The position numbers were made by a program, and so were the translations under genes. Source: Pseudomonas laurylsulfatiphila (GTDB lineage Bacteria > Pseudomonadota > Gammaproteobacteria > Pseudomonadales > Pseudomonadaceae). From it: 64,000 nucleotides of DNA. The notes under the pieces are model-generated. The model did not search any database. It saw nothing but the letters and a program-made list of their open reading frames with translations, and was not told the DNA's origin. Where the stretch lies: the NCBI RefSeq assembly GCF_002934665.1, contig NZ_NIRS01000001.1, forward strand, positions 806,001 through 870,000. Reading direction: 5' to 3'. Below are positions 1 through 7,415 of the stretch, one piece after another (position 1 is the stretch's first letter; every line of letters starts with the position of its first letter).

Positions 1-1275
1 GCATGGCAACGCCGCTCACTGAGCGAACGCGCAGCATTGTGCAGCGCCGCAGTGGACGCGATGTTGTCGATGCAGGCCGACATCGTGCCGGAACTGGCCT
101 GGCAGATGGGGCGCCCGGTGCGCTATGGGGCTGGCGAACTGCGCGGTTTTGCCGAACGCGCCCGACACATGATCGCCATCGCGCCGCAAGCGCTGGCCGC
201 TGTAGAGCCGGAGCCAGTGGCGGGTTTTCGACGCTACATCAAACGCGAGCCGCTGGGCACGGTGCTGGTGGTTGCGCCGTGGAACTACCCCTATTTGACG
301 GCGGTGAACACGATCATCCCGGCGCTGATGGCCGGCAACAGCGTGATCCTCAAGCATGCGTCGCAGACCCTGCTGGTGGGTGAGCGTTTCGCCGAGGCCA
401 TGCGCCGCGCCCATCTGCCGGATGGCCTGTTCCACAACCTGCTGCTCGATCATCGGCAGACCGCCGCGATCATTGATTCGGGTCGGGTACAGCAGGTCAA
501 TTTCACCGGTTCAGTCGATGCCGGCAAGGCCATGGAAAGCGCCGCCACGGGACGCTTCATCGGCGTGGGCCTGGAGCTCGGCGGCAAGGATCCGGCCTAC
601 GTGCGGGCTGACGCCAACCTCGAGCATGCGGTGGAAAACCTGGTGGACGGCAGCTTCTTCAATTCCGGGCAGAGTTGCTGCGCGGTGGAACGCATCTATG
701 TCGACCAGAAAATCTTCCCGGCGTTTGTCGAGCGCTTCGCCGAACTGACCCGCCAGTACGTGCTGGGCAACCCGCTGGACGAAGCCACCACCCTCGGTCC
801 GATGGTGACACCGGGCGCCGCCTTTTTCGTGCGTGGCCAGATCGCCGAAGCACTGGCCCAGGGCGCGACGGCGCTGATCGATCCGCAGGCCTTCAGCGCC
901 GACGTGCCGGGCAGCGCCTACCTCGCGCCGCAGGTCCTGGTCGATGTCAGCCATCAAATGTCGGTCATGCGCGATGAAAGCTTTGGTCCGGTGGTCGGCA
1001 TCATGCCGGTGGCCAACGATGACGAGGCCATTGCCTTGATGAACGACAGTGAGTTCGGACTCAGCGCGTCCATCTGGACCGGGGACCTCGCAGCGGCCGA
1101 ACGCCTGGGCAACCAGATCGCCACCGGCACGCTGTTCATGAACCGCTGCGATTACCTGGACCCGGCGCTGGCCTGGACCGGCGTGAAGAACAGCGGGCGT
1201 GGCGTCACTCTGTCGTCACTGGGCTACGAGCACCTGACCCGGGCCAAATCCTTTCATCTGCGTCACGAGGTGTAG
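1..1275 (+). CDS. Aldehyde dehydrogenase family protein (5' end outside window)
   Basis: NAD(P)-dependent oxidation of an aldehyde to the acid. The frame is open from base 1, reading AWQRRSLSERAAL, which is normal ALDH N-terminal sequence, so the start lies upstream. About 424 residues are visible. The Rossmann region (VAPWNYP), FTGSVDAGK, the glutamate motif ELGGKDP and the nucleophile motif SGQSCC (first Cys at bases 676-678) are all present. The stop lies 3 nt before the next gene, an iron-type alcohol dehydrogenase, so the pair probably carries out successive alcohol and aldehyde oxidation. The substrate cannot be read from the sequence; the permease downstream suggests an amine or amino alcohol. 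Confidence 0.93.
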   Translation, partial: AWQRRSLSERAALCSAAVDAMLSMQADIVPELAWQMGRPVRYGAGELRGFAERARHMIAIAPQALAAVEPEPVAGFRRYIKREPLGTVLVVAPWNYPYLTAVNTIIPALMAGNSVILKHASQTLLVGERFAEAMRRAHLPDGLFHNLLLDHRQTAAIIDSGRVQQVNFTGSVDAGKAMESAATGRFIGVGLELGGKDPAYVRADANLEHAVENLVDGSFFNSGQSCCAVERIYVDQKIFPAFVERFAELTRQYVLGNPLDEATTLGPMVTPGAAFFVRGQIAEALAQGATALIDPQAFSADVPGSAYLAPQVLVDVSHQMSVMRDESFGPVVGIMPVANDDEAIALMNDSEFGLSASIWTGDLAAAERLGNQIATGTLFMNRCDYLDPALAWTGVKNSGRGVTLSSLGYEHLTRAKSFHLRHEV

Positions 1276-1278
1276 ACC

Positions 1279-2439
1279 ATGAACCTGACTGGAAACTGGA
1301 ACTACCCCACGAGCGTTCGGTTCGGCGTCGGGCGCATCGCCGAGCTGGCCGACGTCTGTCGCAGCCAGGGTATCGAGCGCCCCTTGCTGGTCACCGACAG
1401 CGGCCTGGCGCGCGCGCCGATCACCACGGCGGCACTGGACGCGCTGCGCGCCGCCGGCCTGGGTGTGGCGTTGTTCTGTGACCTCAAGCCCAACCCGGTG
1501 GAAGCCAACCTGGCCGGCGGGCTCGACGCCTGGCGCGCCGGCAAACATGACGGTGTGATCGCCTTCGGCGGCGGCAGTGGCCTGGACATGGGCAAGCTGA
1601 TTGCCTTCATGAGCGGCCAGACGCGCCCGGTCTGGGACTTCGAAGACATCGGCGACTACTGGACCCGCGCCGACGACAGCCGCATCGCCCCGGTCATAGC
1701 CGTGCCGACCACGGCGGGGACCGGCTCGGAAGTCGGTCGTGCGGCGGTGATCATCGACGAGCGCACCCACACCAAACGCATCATCTTCCACCCGAAAATG
1801 ATGCCACGGGTGGTCATCAGTGACCCGGCCCTCACCGTCGGCATGCCCGCCAAGGTCACCGCCGGCACGGGCATGGACGCGTTATCCCACTGCCTGGAAG
1901 CGTACTGCGCCCCCGGTTTTCATCCCCTGGCCGATGGCATTGCGGTGGAAGGCATGCGCCTGGTGGCCAACGCCCTGGTGAAAGCGGTACACACGCCGTC
2001 GGACCTCGAGGCGCGCGCACAAATGCTCGCGGCGGCGGCCATGGGCGCCACGGCATTCCAGAAAGGCCTGGGCGGGATGCATGCGCTTTCCCATCCGGTG
2101 GGTGCGCTGTACGACACCCATCACGGCATGACCAACGCCACCTTCATGCCCTATGTCCTGCAATTCAATCGCACGGCCATCGAGGAGCGCATCACCCGCC
2201 TGGCGGCGTACCTGCGCCTGCCCTCCCCGGGGTTCGACAGTTTCCTGGCCTTCGTCCTCAAGCTGCGCAAGGACATCGGCGTGCCCCATACCCTGGTTGA
2301 ACTGGGCGTGGATGACCGGCAGGCCGACCTGATCGCGGACATGGCGATTGTCGACCCCTCTGCAGGTGGCAACCCGCTGCCCTTGACCCGGGACGGCGTG
2401 GCAAAGATTTTCGACGCGGCACTTCACGGCCGTCTGTAG
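1279..2439 (+). CDS. Iron-containing alcohol dehydrogenase (group III)
   Basis: Predicted NAD(P)-dependent dehydrogenase of 386 residues, the usual length for the Fe-ADH family. It has the nucleotide-binding GGGSGLDMGK near 97-106, TTAGTGSE near 144-151, and the metal ligands of the family in order: D200 and H204 (GMDALSHCLEAY), H268 (GMHALSHP) and a histidine of YDTHHG near 281. It follows the aldehyde dehydrogenase by 3 nt. Its TAG stop (2437-2439) lies inside the first bases of a palindromic repeat. It may use Zn2+ or Fe2+; the substrate is unknown. Confidence 0.9.
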   Translation: MNLTGNWNYPTSVRFGVGRIAELADVCRSQGIERPLLVTDSGLARAPITTAALDALRAAGLGVALFCDLKPNPVEANLAGGLDAWRAGKHDGVIAFGGGSGLDMGKLIAFMSGQTRPVWDFEDIGDYWTRADDSRIAPVIAVPTTAGTGSEVGRAAVIIDERTHTKRIIFHPKMMPRVVISDPALTVGMPAKVTAGTGMDALSHCLEAYCAPGFHPLADGIAVEGMRLVANALVKAVHTPSDLEARAQMLAAAAMGATAFQKGLGGMHALSHPVGALYDTHHGMTNATFMPYVLQFNRTAIEERITRLAAYLRLPSPGFDSFLAFVLKLRKDIGVPHTLVELGVDDRQADLIADMAIVDPSAGGNPLPLTRDGVAKIFDAALHGRL

Positions 2440-2535
2440 GAGCGAGCCTGCTCGCGATGGACGTCAACGATGACGCGGGGAGCCTGACACCCCGCGTCGT
2501 CCTCAAGTCCATCGCGAGCAGGCTCGCTCCTACAG
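2434..2535. repeat. REP-like palindrome, class A1
   Basis: Long inverted repeat with outer arms CTGTAGGAGCGAGCCTGCTC and their complement near 2516-2535. The left arm contains the last codons and stop of the alcohol dehydrogenase. The interior (GTCAACGATGACGCGG) recurs in the other A1 copies. Confidence 0.9.
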
Positions 2536-2602
2536 AAAACCAAGGTCGAGCCTACGGCGGCTCAGTTCGGCCTGTCCAAAACCTGAAAAGGGGCACACAA
2601 CA

Positions 2603-4156
2603 ATGAACCCAACAAGCCAGCCGGGCACCGAGGCGCATGACGAGGACGTCAAGGTGCTGCACAGCATGGGCTACGCCCAGCAACTCTCACGACGAATGGG
2701 CGTTTTCTCCAACTTCGCCATTTCCTTTTCGATCATCTGCATCCTCTCCGGTGGCATCAACTCACTGGCCCAGGGCACCTCGGGCGCGGGCGGCATATCC
2801 ATCGGGATCGGCTGGCCGATCGGCTGCCTGATCTCCGGGGTATTCGCCATGGCCATGGCGCAGATCTCCTCGGCCTACCCCACCGCTGGCGGCCTGTACC
2901 ACTGGGGCTCGATCCTCGGTAACCGCTTCACCGGCTGGCTGACCGCGTGGTTCAACCTGCTGGGGCTGGTCACGGTGCTGGGGGCGATCAACGTCGGTAC
3001 CTATTACTTCTTTTTCGGTGCCTTCGGACCGGCACTGGGCATGGAGGACACGACCACGGTCCGGGTGATTTTCCTGGCAATCCTCACGGGCCTTCAGGCC
3101 TTGTGCAACCACTTGGGTATCGGCCTGACGGCCAAGCTCACCGACTTCTCCGGTTACCTGATCTTCGCCACGGCGCTGGCGCTGACCATCGTCTGCCTGA
3201 TCTCGGCACCCAGCTACGAATTCGCAAGGCTGTGGACCTTCGGCAACTATTCCGGCGAAGCGGGCGGCAGCGTCTGGCCGCAGGTCTCCAACGGCTGGGT
3301 TTTCATGCTCGGCCTGCTGTTGCCGATCTACACCATCACCGGCTATGACGCCTCGGCGCATACCTCCGAGGAAACCCGCAACGCGGCCATGTCGGTGCCC
3401 CGCGGCATGGTCATGTCGGTGGTCTGGTCGCTGCTGTTCGGCTGGCTGATGCTCAGCGCGTTCGTGCTGATGCTGCCGAGCATGGACGAGGCGGCCAAGC
3501 AAGGCTGGAACGTGTTTTTCTGGGCCATGAACACCCAGGTCAACCCGACCTTGAAACTGGTGCTCTACGTGGCGATTTTCGTCTCGCAGGTGCTCTGCGG
3601 GCTGGCCACCGTCACCTCGGTTTCACGCATGATCTTTGCCTTCTCCCGGGACGGTGGCCTGCCTTGCTCCAAAGCCCTGGCCTCGGTCTCGCCGACCTTT
3701 CGCAGCCCGGTGGCGGCCATCTGGACCGGTGCCACCCTCGCCGTCCTGTTCGACTGGGGCTCGTCGGTGATCTCGGTCGGGGCAACGCCGGTCTACACGA
3801 TCGTGGTGTCCTGCACGGTGATCTTCCTGTTCTTCTCCTTCGCCATCCCCATCGTGCTCGGCCTGTTTACCTACGGGACGTCGAAGTGGCCGACCATGGG
3901 GCCGTGGAACATGGGGCGATTCTGGTACTCGGTGTTCGCCATCCTCTCGATCCTGTCGATGATCATCATATTCGTCATCGGCATCCAGCCACCGAACGAT
4001 TGGGCGCTGTACATCACTATCGGTTTCCTGGTCCTGACCGCCATCGTCTGGTTCGGTTTTGAAGCCCGGCGCTTCCAGGGGCCACCGGTGGGCGACATGA
4101 TCGTCAAGCGCCAGGCTGAAATTGCCGCGGCGGAAGCGGCGTTGAACAGGAAATAG
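2603..4156 (+). CDS. APC-superfamily amino acid/amine permease
   Basis: Inner-membrane secondary transporter of 517 residues with about twelve hydrophobic segments between residues 35 and 495. The N-terminus (LSRRMGVFSNFAISFSIICI) and the GGLYHWGS and YDASAHTSEET motifs match the amino acid/choline transporter (GABA-permease/UGA4-like) branch of the APC superfamily. AAAAGG-like ribosome binding sequence precedes the ATG. It probably imports the amine or amino alcohol oxidised by the two upstream dehydrogenases. The C-terminal tail is cytoplasmic and rich in Ala, Glu and Lys. Confidence 0.88.
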   Translation: MNPTSQPGTEAHDEDVKVLHSMGYAQQLSRRMGVFSNFAISFSIICILSGGINSLAQGTSGAGGISIGIGWPIGCLISGVFAMAMAQISSAYPTAGGLYHWGSILGNRFTGWLTAWFNLLGLVTVLGAINVGTYYFFFGAFGPALGMEDTTTVRVIFLAILTGLQALCNHLGIGLTAKLTDFSGYLIFATALALTIVCLISAPSYEFARLWTFGNYSGEAGGSVWPQVSNGWVFMLGLLLPIYTITGYDASAHTSEETRNAAMSVPRGMVMSVVWSLLFGWLMLSAFVLMLPSMDEAAKQGWNVFFWAMNTQVNPTLKLVLYVAIFVSQVLCGLATVTSVSRMIFAFSRDGGLPCSKALASVSPTFRSPVAAIWTGATLAVLFDWGSSVISVGATPVYTIVVSCTVIFLFFSFAIPIVLGLFTYGTSKWPTMGPWNMGRFWYSVFAILSILSMIIIFVIGIQPPNDWALYITIGFLVLTAIVWFGFEARRFQGPPVGDMIVKRQAEIAAAEAALNRK

Positions 4157-4172
4157 GCGAATGATGAGTAAC

Positions 4173-4264
4173 CTGTGGGAGCGAGCTTGCTCGCGATGAG
4201 GGCCTAAAGTTCAACATCAATGTTGACTGACCCATCGCTATCGCGAGCAAGCTCGCTCCCACAA
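4173..4264. repeat. REP-like palindrome, class A2
   Basis: Inverted repeat with arms CTGTGGGAGCGAGCTTGCTC and complement. The interior AACATCAATGTTGACTGA is shared with other A2 copies (7301, 29438, 42808). Confidence 0.9.
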
Positions 4265-4288
4265 GGATTGCAGTGTTCAAACCTTTAA

Positions 4289-4322
4289 CTGATCGGCATT
4301 ACCCGATCAGCCGGGCTTTTTT
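4289..4322 (+). terminator. Possible rho-independent terminator after the permease
   Basis: Eight-base perfect stem CTGATCGG/CCGATCAG with a six-base loop, then CCGGGC and six T (4317-4322). The gap between stem and T-run is longer than ideal. An alternative small CCCG/CGGG stem abuts the T-run. Confidence 0.45.
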
Positions 4323-4376
4323 GCAGGCTGATGATCTATCCTGTGCCTCCCCCCCGATTCCATCCCGGAGACACCT

Positions 4377-4667
4377 GTGCCCGCCCTCACCGCCCGCGAG
4401 GTTTACCAGCCGTTGCGCGATGCCGCCCAGGGTATTCGCACCTTCAAGCGTATCGATGAATACTGCACGTCGAACCTTGTACGGGTCGACATCGACGGCT
4501 GGCGCCTGTTGCTCGATGTCGACGCCGGCCACTTGCGCCACTGCCTGCACGGCCAATGCCCCGATGGCCGCGAGTATGCGTTCGACAACGGGCAGCGCTT
4601 CGGCACCGACCCGGTGAGTTTGCTCAGCACCTGGGAACTGGCGCAGATTGAACGGTTGCTGGCCTGA
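4377..4667 (+). CDS. Conserved hypothetical protein, 96 residues
   Basis: Small soluble protein with no signal peptide and no membrane segment. The GTG start is supported by CGGAG seven bases upstream. It contains three cysteines (CTSN, HCLHGQC) but no metal-binding pattern I can name. Sequence such as DGWRLLLDVD and DPVSLLSTWEL suggests a folded alpha/beta domain. I do not recognise its function. It stands alone between the permease and the secreted chorismate mutase. Confidence 0.7.
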   Translation: MPALTAREVYQPLRDAAQGIRTFKRIDEYCTSNLVRVDIDGWRLLLDVDAGHLRHCLHGQCPDGREYAFDNGQRFGTDPVSLLSTWELAQIERLLA

Positions 4668-4748
4668 ATCATTCGCAACCTGTCGTTCCCTGGCCGCACT
4701 TGTGATACACAAGCCGGAGTGATTCTTGCGTCCAAGGAGATTCCGTCC

Positions 4749-5321
4749 ATGCCCCGTTCCCCACGCCTATCGCCCTGGCTGGCCTGCACCCTGCTCGGTT
4801 TGTTCGCTGGCGCTGCCCAGGCCGGCACGACGCCCCCGGCACCCGATGCCCTGCAACCCTTGCTGGCGACGATGAATGAGCGCTTGTACATCAGTGAGCT
4901 GGTGGCGCTGACCAAGTGGGACAGCGGCAAACCGGTCCAGGACAATGCCCGGGAAGCGCAAGTCATCGCCAACGCGCGCAAGCAGGCGGACCAGCGCAAG
5001 CTCGACCCCGACGATGTCGCCGACCTGATCGCTGCCCAGATCGAAGCCAGCAAACTGGTGCAATACGGCCGGCTCGCGCAATGGCAAGCGGCGCACAAGG
5101 CACCGGACACGCCACGACCGGACCTCAACAACGACATCCGGCCCAAACTCGACAAGCTGCAGAACCTGCTGCTCAATCAGTACGCTGCGTTCCTGCCCTA
5201 CCGCAAAGACCCGAACTGTCCGCAATGGCTGGCCACCGAGCGCTCCGCGCTGATCAAGGATTACCTGCATGGGCAGGCAATGATTCGTGCGACCGGGGAG
5301 CTGTGCATCGTTGGTCGATGA
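4749..5321 (+). CDS. Secreted (periplasmic) chorismate mutase, AroQ-gamma type
   Basis: Converts chorismate to prephenate, outside the cytoplasm. The ATG at 4749 follows CAAGGAG with good spacing and gives a Sec signal peptide ending AAQA near residue 25; mature length is about 165. The all-alpha AroQ pattern is visible: KW near 56, the conserved RE at 68-69, and IEASKLVQYGRLAQW, which carries the substrate-binding lysine and glutamine. Two cysteines (about 157 and 186) near the C-terminus could form the disulfide known in exported chorismate mutases such as Rv1885c. No cyclohexadienyl dehydratase partner is adjacent. Confidence 0.88.
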   Translation: MPRSPRLSPWLACTLLGLFAGAAQAGTTPPAPDALQPLLATMNERLYISELVALTKWDSGKPVQDNAREAQVIANARKQADQRKLDPDDVADLIAAQIEASKLVQYGRLAQWQAAHKAPDTPRPDLNNDIRPKLDKLQNLLLNQYAAFLPYRKDPNCPQWLATERSALIKDYLHGQAMIRATGELCIVGR

Positions 5322-5330
5322 CATTGCCTA

Positions 5331-5433
5331 CTGTAGGAGCGAGCTTGCTCGCGATGGTCGTTAACGATAACGCGGGTTTACTGGCTAAACGCGGCGCTCT
5401 TGAGTCCTTCGCGAGCAAGCTCGCTCCTACAGG
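5331..5433. repeat. REP-like palindrome, class A1
   Basis: Arms CTGTAGGAGCGAGCTTGCTC and complement. The interior contains GTTAACGATAACGCGG, as in the A1 copies at 13117 and 57723. Confidence 0.9.
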
Positions 5434-5460
5434 GTTCAGGCCTTACGCGGGCACGCCAAA

Positions 5461-5518
5461 TGTAAAACACCCTTTACACCGCTGAAAAACCCGCCGATCA
5501 TGTAAAGGGTCTTTTACA
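5461..5518. promoter_or_regulatory. Twin TGTAAA-N6-TTTACA operators over the XRE/membrane-protein promoter
   Basis: Two 18-bp palindromes, 5461-5478 and 5501-5518, each match TGTAAA-N6-TTTACA exactly. The second equals the reverse complement of the first except for one base. They start 40 bp apart, about four helical turns. The TTTACA of the first (5473-5478) could be a -35 element with GATCAT (5496-5501) as -10 after a 17-bp spacer. Bound repressor would then cover the -35 and the start site. The consensus is also the TyrR/PhhR box. The adjacent XRE regulator is the other candidate ligand. Confidence 0.75.
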
Positions 5519-5532
5519 TCAGGAAAAAAGCA

Positions 5533-5897
5533 ATGAAACGCTATTACATGGAAATGGGCGCCGCAGCAGCGCTGTACTCGGTACTGCTGATCCTGTCGGT
5601 CATCCTGCTCAAGGATCAGCAGGACATGGCAATGGCGCTGAAGATCGTTATCACGCTGTTGCCGGTGATTCCTGCGGGGCTGATGTGTTGGGCAACATGC
5701 GCACGCTGGACGAAATGCACTTGCGTATCCAGTACGAAGCGCTCGGTTTTGCCTTTGCCGCTTCGGCGCTGCTGACTTTCACTTACGGCTTTCTGGAGAA
5801 TGTCGGCTTTCCACACGTATCCTGGGTCTGTGTGTGGCCAGTGATGGGCCTGATGTGGATGATCGGGCTCAGGCTGGCCAAGCGGCGCTACCAATGA
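5533..5897 (+). pseudogene. Small membrane protein split by a frameshift near 5690
   Basis: Two overlapping frames together make one sensible protein. Frame 1 gives MKRYYMEMG and two hydrophobic helices to LMCW (about residue 53). Frame 3 resumes at NMRTLDEMHLRIQYEALGF and gives two more helices, ending LRLAKRRYQ at 5897. Past 5694 frame 1 reads Cys/Arg-rich non-coding-like sequence. One extra G in the GGG run at 5690-5692 would fuse the halves into an intact protein of about 121 residues. The stop overlaps the ATG of the next regulator (ATGA), so the pair is translationally coupled. It could be a real mutation, a sequencing error or recoding; function unknown. Confidence 0.65.
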
Positions 5898-6094
5898 AAA
5901 ACCGTCTCAAGGAACTGCGTGCCGAACGCAAGTGGTCGCAGGTCGATCTGGCGGCGTTGTTGAATGTTTCGCGGCAGACCATCAATGCCATCGAAAATGG
6001 CCGCTATGATCCCAGCCTGCCCTTGGCGTTCCAGATTGCCCGGGCATTTGCGCTGCCTATCGAGCGTATTTTCGATGACGAGTTCGCCGGCTAA
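5894..6094 (+). CDS. Small XRE-family (Cro/CI-type) transcriptional regulator
   Basis: A 66-residue protein that is essentially one helix-turn-helix domain: LKELRAERKWSQVDLAALLN, then VSRQTINAIENGRYDPSLPL as the recognition part, and a C-terminal FALPIERIFDDEF typical of YgzD/YozG-like mini-regulators. The ATG overlaps the stop of the membrane-protein reading frame by 4 nt. Regulators of this type are often co-transcribed with a small membrane protein and repress their own promoter. The two 18-bp palindromes upstream of the operon are the obvious binding sites, an inference. Confidence 0.88.
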   Translation: MKNRLKELRAERKWSQVDLAALLNVSRQTINAIENGRYDPSLPLAFQIARAFALPIERIFDDEFAG

Positions 6095-6122
6095 TTCTCA
6101 CTCTTCAATCAGGCAACTGCCC

Positions 6123-6866
6123 ATGAGCCATAAGGAAACCCTCGCCAAAGTCCTGCTCGGCCCGGTGTTGCTTGCGCAAGGTCTCTACACCAGGCGAATG
6201 ACGCCGAGGCTGCCGGAGGCCGAAGGTGAACGCCAGGGCGAGGCCGGCAGCGGCGATGTTCTGCGGTTGTTGATTGTCGGCGACAGCGCCGCGGCGGGTG
6301 TGGGGGCGGCGACTCAAGGTGAAGCCCTCAGCGGTCGGCTGGTCGAGCGCCTGGCCGAGGATTATCAGGTGTCGTGGAAACTCTGGGCGCGCACCGGTCT
6401 GGATTCGCAAGGGTTGCTGGAGCTGCTCGAACAGCACGCCCCCGAGCCGTTCGATGTGGCGCTGTTGTCGATTGGCGTCAACGATGTCACCAGCACACTC
6501 GCGGTAGATCAGTGGCTCGCTCGGCAACGGCGCTTGATGGCGCTGTTGTGCGATAAGTTCGCGGTGAAGCAGATTGTGCTGTCGCCGCTTCCGCCGATGC
6601 ACCTGTTCCCCGCCCTGCCGCAGCCGCTGCGCTGGTTTCTGGGGTTCAGGGCGCGTCGTTTCAACGCACGGCTTGCGGATCTGGCCGCAGGCGTGGATCA
6701 ATGTACGATGTTGACCACCCCGCTGACGCCCGAACCGGGCTTGATGGCCAGCGATGGTTTTCATCCGGGGCCGATGCTTTATCGTCAATGGGCCGACGAT
6801 GCCGCCAGGGTTATCGGCCAACGTTTTAGCACCACAACAATAAAAACAGGAGTTGAAGATGTCTGA
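6123..6866 (+). CDS. SGNH/GDSL-family hydrolase
   Basis: Predicted serine esterase or lipase of 247 residues. The SGNH blocks appear in order: block I IVGDSAAAG (Ser about 55), a GVND motif in block III (SIGVNDVTS), and block V DGFHP carrying the catalytic Asp/His. The first 25 residues are hydrophobic (LLGPVLLAQGLY), which may be an uncleaved membrane anchor. The ATG at 6123 was chosen over an in-frame upstream opening because that overlaps the XRE gene. The stop overlaps the next ATG by 8 nt, so the two genes form an operon. Substrate unknown. Confidence 0.85.
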   Translation: MSHKETLAKVLLGPVLLAQGLYTRRMTPRLPEAEGERQGEAGSGDVLRLLIVGDSAAAGVGAATQGEALSGRLVERLAEDYQVSWKLWARTGLDSQGLLELLEQHAPEPFDVALLSIGVNDVTSTLAVDQWLARQRRLMALLCDKFAVKQIVLSPLPPMHLFPALPQPLRWFLGFRARRFNARLADLAAGVDQCTMLTTPLTPEPGLMASDGFHPGPMLYRQWADDAARVIGQRFSTTTIKTGVEDV

Positions 6867-7287
6867 GCTGAACCTGAACCCTAATGTCGCCGCGTCCCTG
6901 AAGCAGTGGCACGCGATGCTCGGCAACCGCGACTTGAGCGCTTTGCCCGAACTGCTCGATCCGCAGGCGGTGTTCCGCTCGCCGATGGCGCACACGCCGT
7001 ATCCGGGGGCGCCGGTGGTGTCGATGATCCTCAACACGGTCATGAACGTGTTCGAGGACTTTGCCTATCACCGCGAGCTGGCGACGGCGGATGGCTTGAA
7101 CGTGATTCTCGAATTCAGCGCCAGGGTCGGCGAGAAAGAGCTCAAGGGTATCGACATGATCCGCTTCAACGAACAGGGCAAGATTGTCGAGTTTGAAGTG
7201 ATGGTGCGGCCGCTGAGTGGCTTGCAGGCGTTGGGTGAGGAGATGGGGCGGCGCCTTGGTGCGTATCTGAAGTCCACAAAAGCCTGA
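6859..7287 (+). CDS. NTF2-like/SnoaL-fold protein
   Basis: A 142-residue protein with the cone-shaped NTF2-like fold signature: an N-terminal helix (WHAMLGNRDLSALPELLDPQ), then alternating strands including AVFRSPMAHTPYPGAPVV and DMIRFNEQGKIVEFEVMVRPL. The GGAG at 6849-6852 supports the ATG at 6859. It is translationally coupled to the SGNH hydrolase. Members are small-molecule-binding proteins or minor enzymes. No catalytic Asp/His pair can be assigned with confidence. Confidence 0.8.
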   Translation: MSELNLNPNVAASLKQWHAMLGNRDLSALPELLDPQAVFRSPMAHTPYPGAPVVSMILNTVMNVFEDFAYHRELATADGLNVILEFSARVGEKELKGIDMIRFNEQGKIVEFEVMVRPLSGLQALGEEMGRRLGAYLKSTKA

Positions 7288-7300
7288 GTCAGCAAATTAC

Positions 7301-7394
7301 CCTGTGGGAGCGGGCTTGCTCGCGAAGGCGGTGCACCAGTCGATAGAGATGTTGACTGACACTCCGCTTTCGCGAGCAAGCCCGCTCCCACAGG
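7301..7394. repeat. REP-like palindrome, class A2
   Basis: Arms CCTGTGGGAGCGGGCTTGCT and complement, between convergent genes. The interior retains GATGTTGACTGACA. Could act as a bidirectional transcription end. Confidence 0.9.
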
Positions 7395-7415
7395 CTTTGT
7401 GTACAGCCTGGAGTC

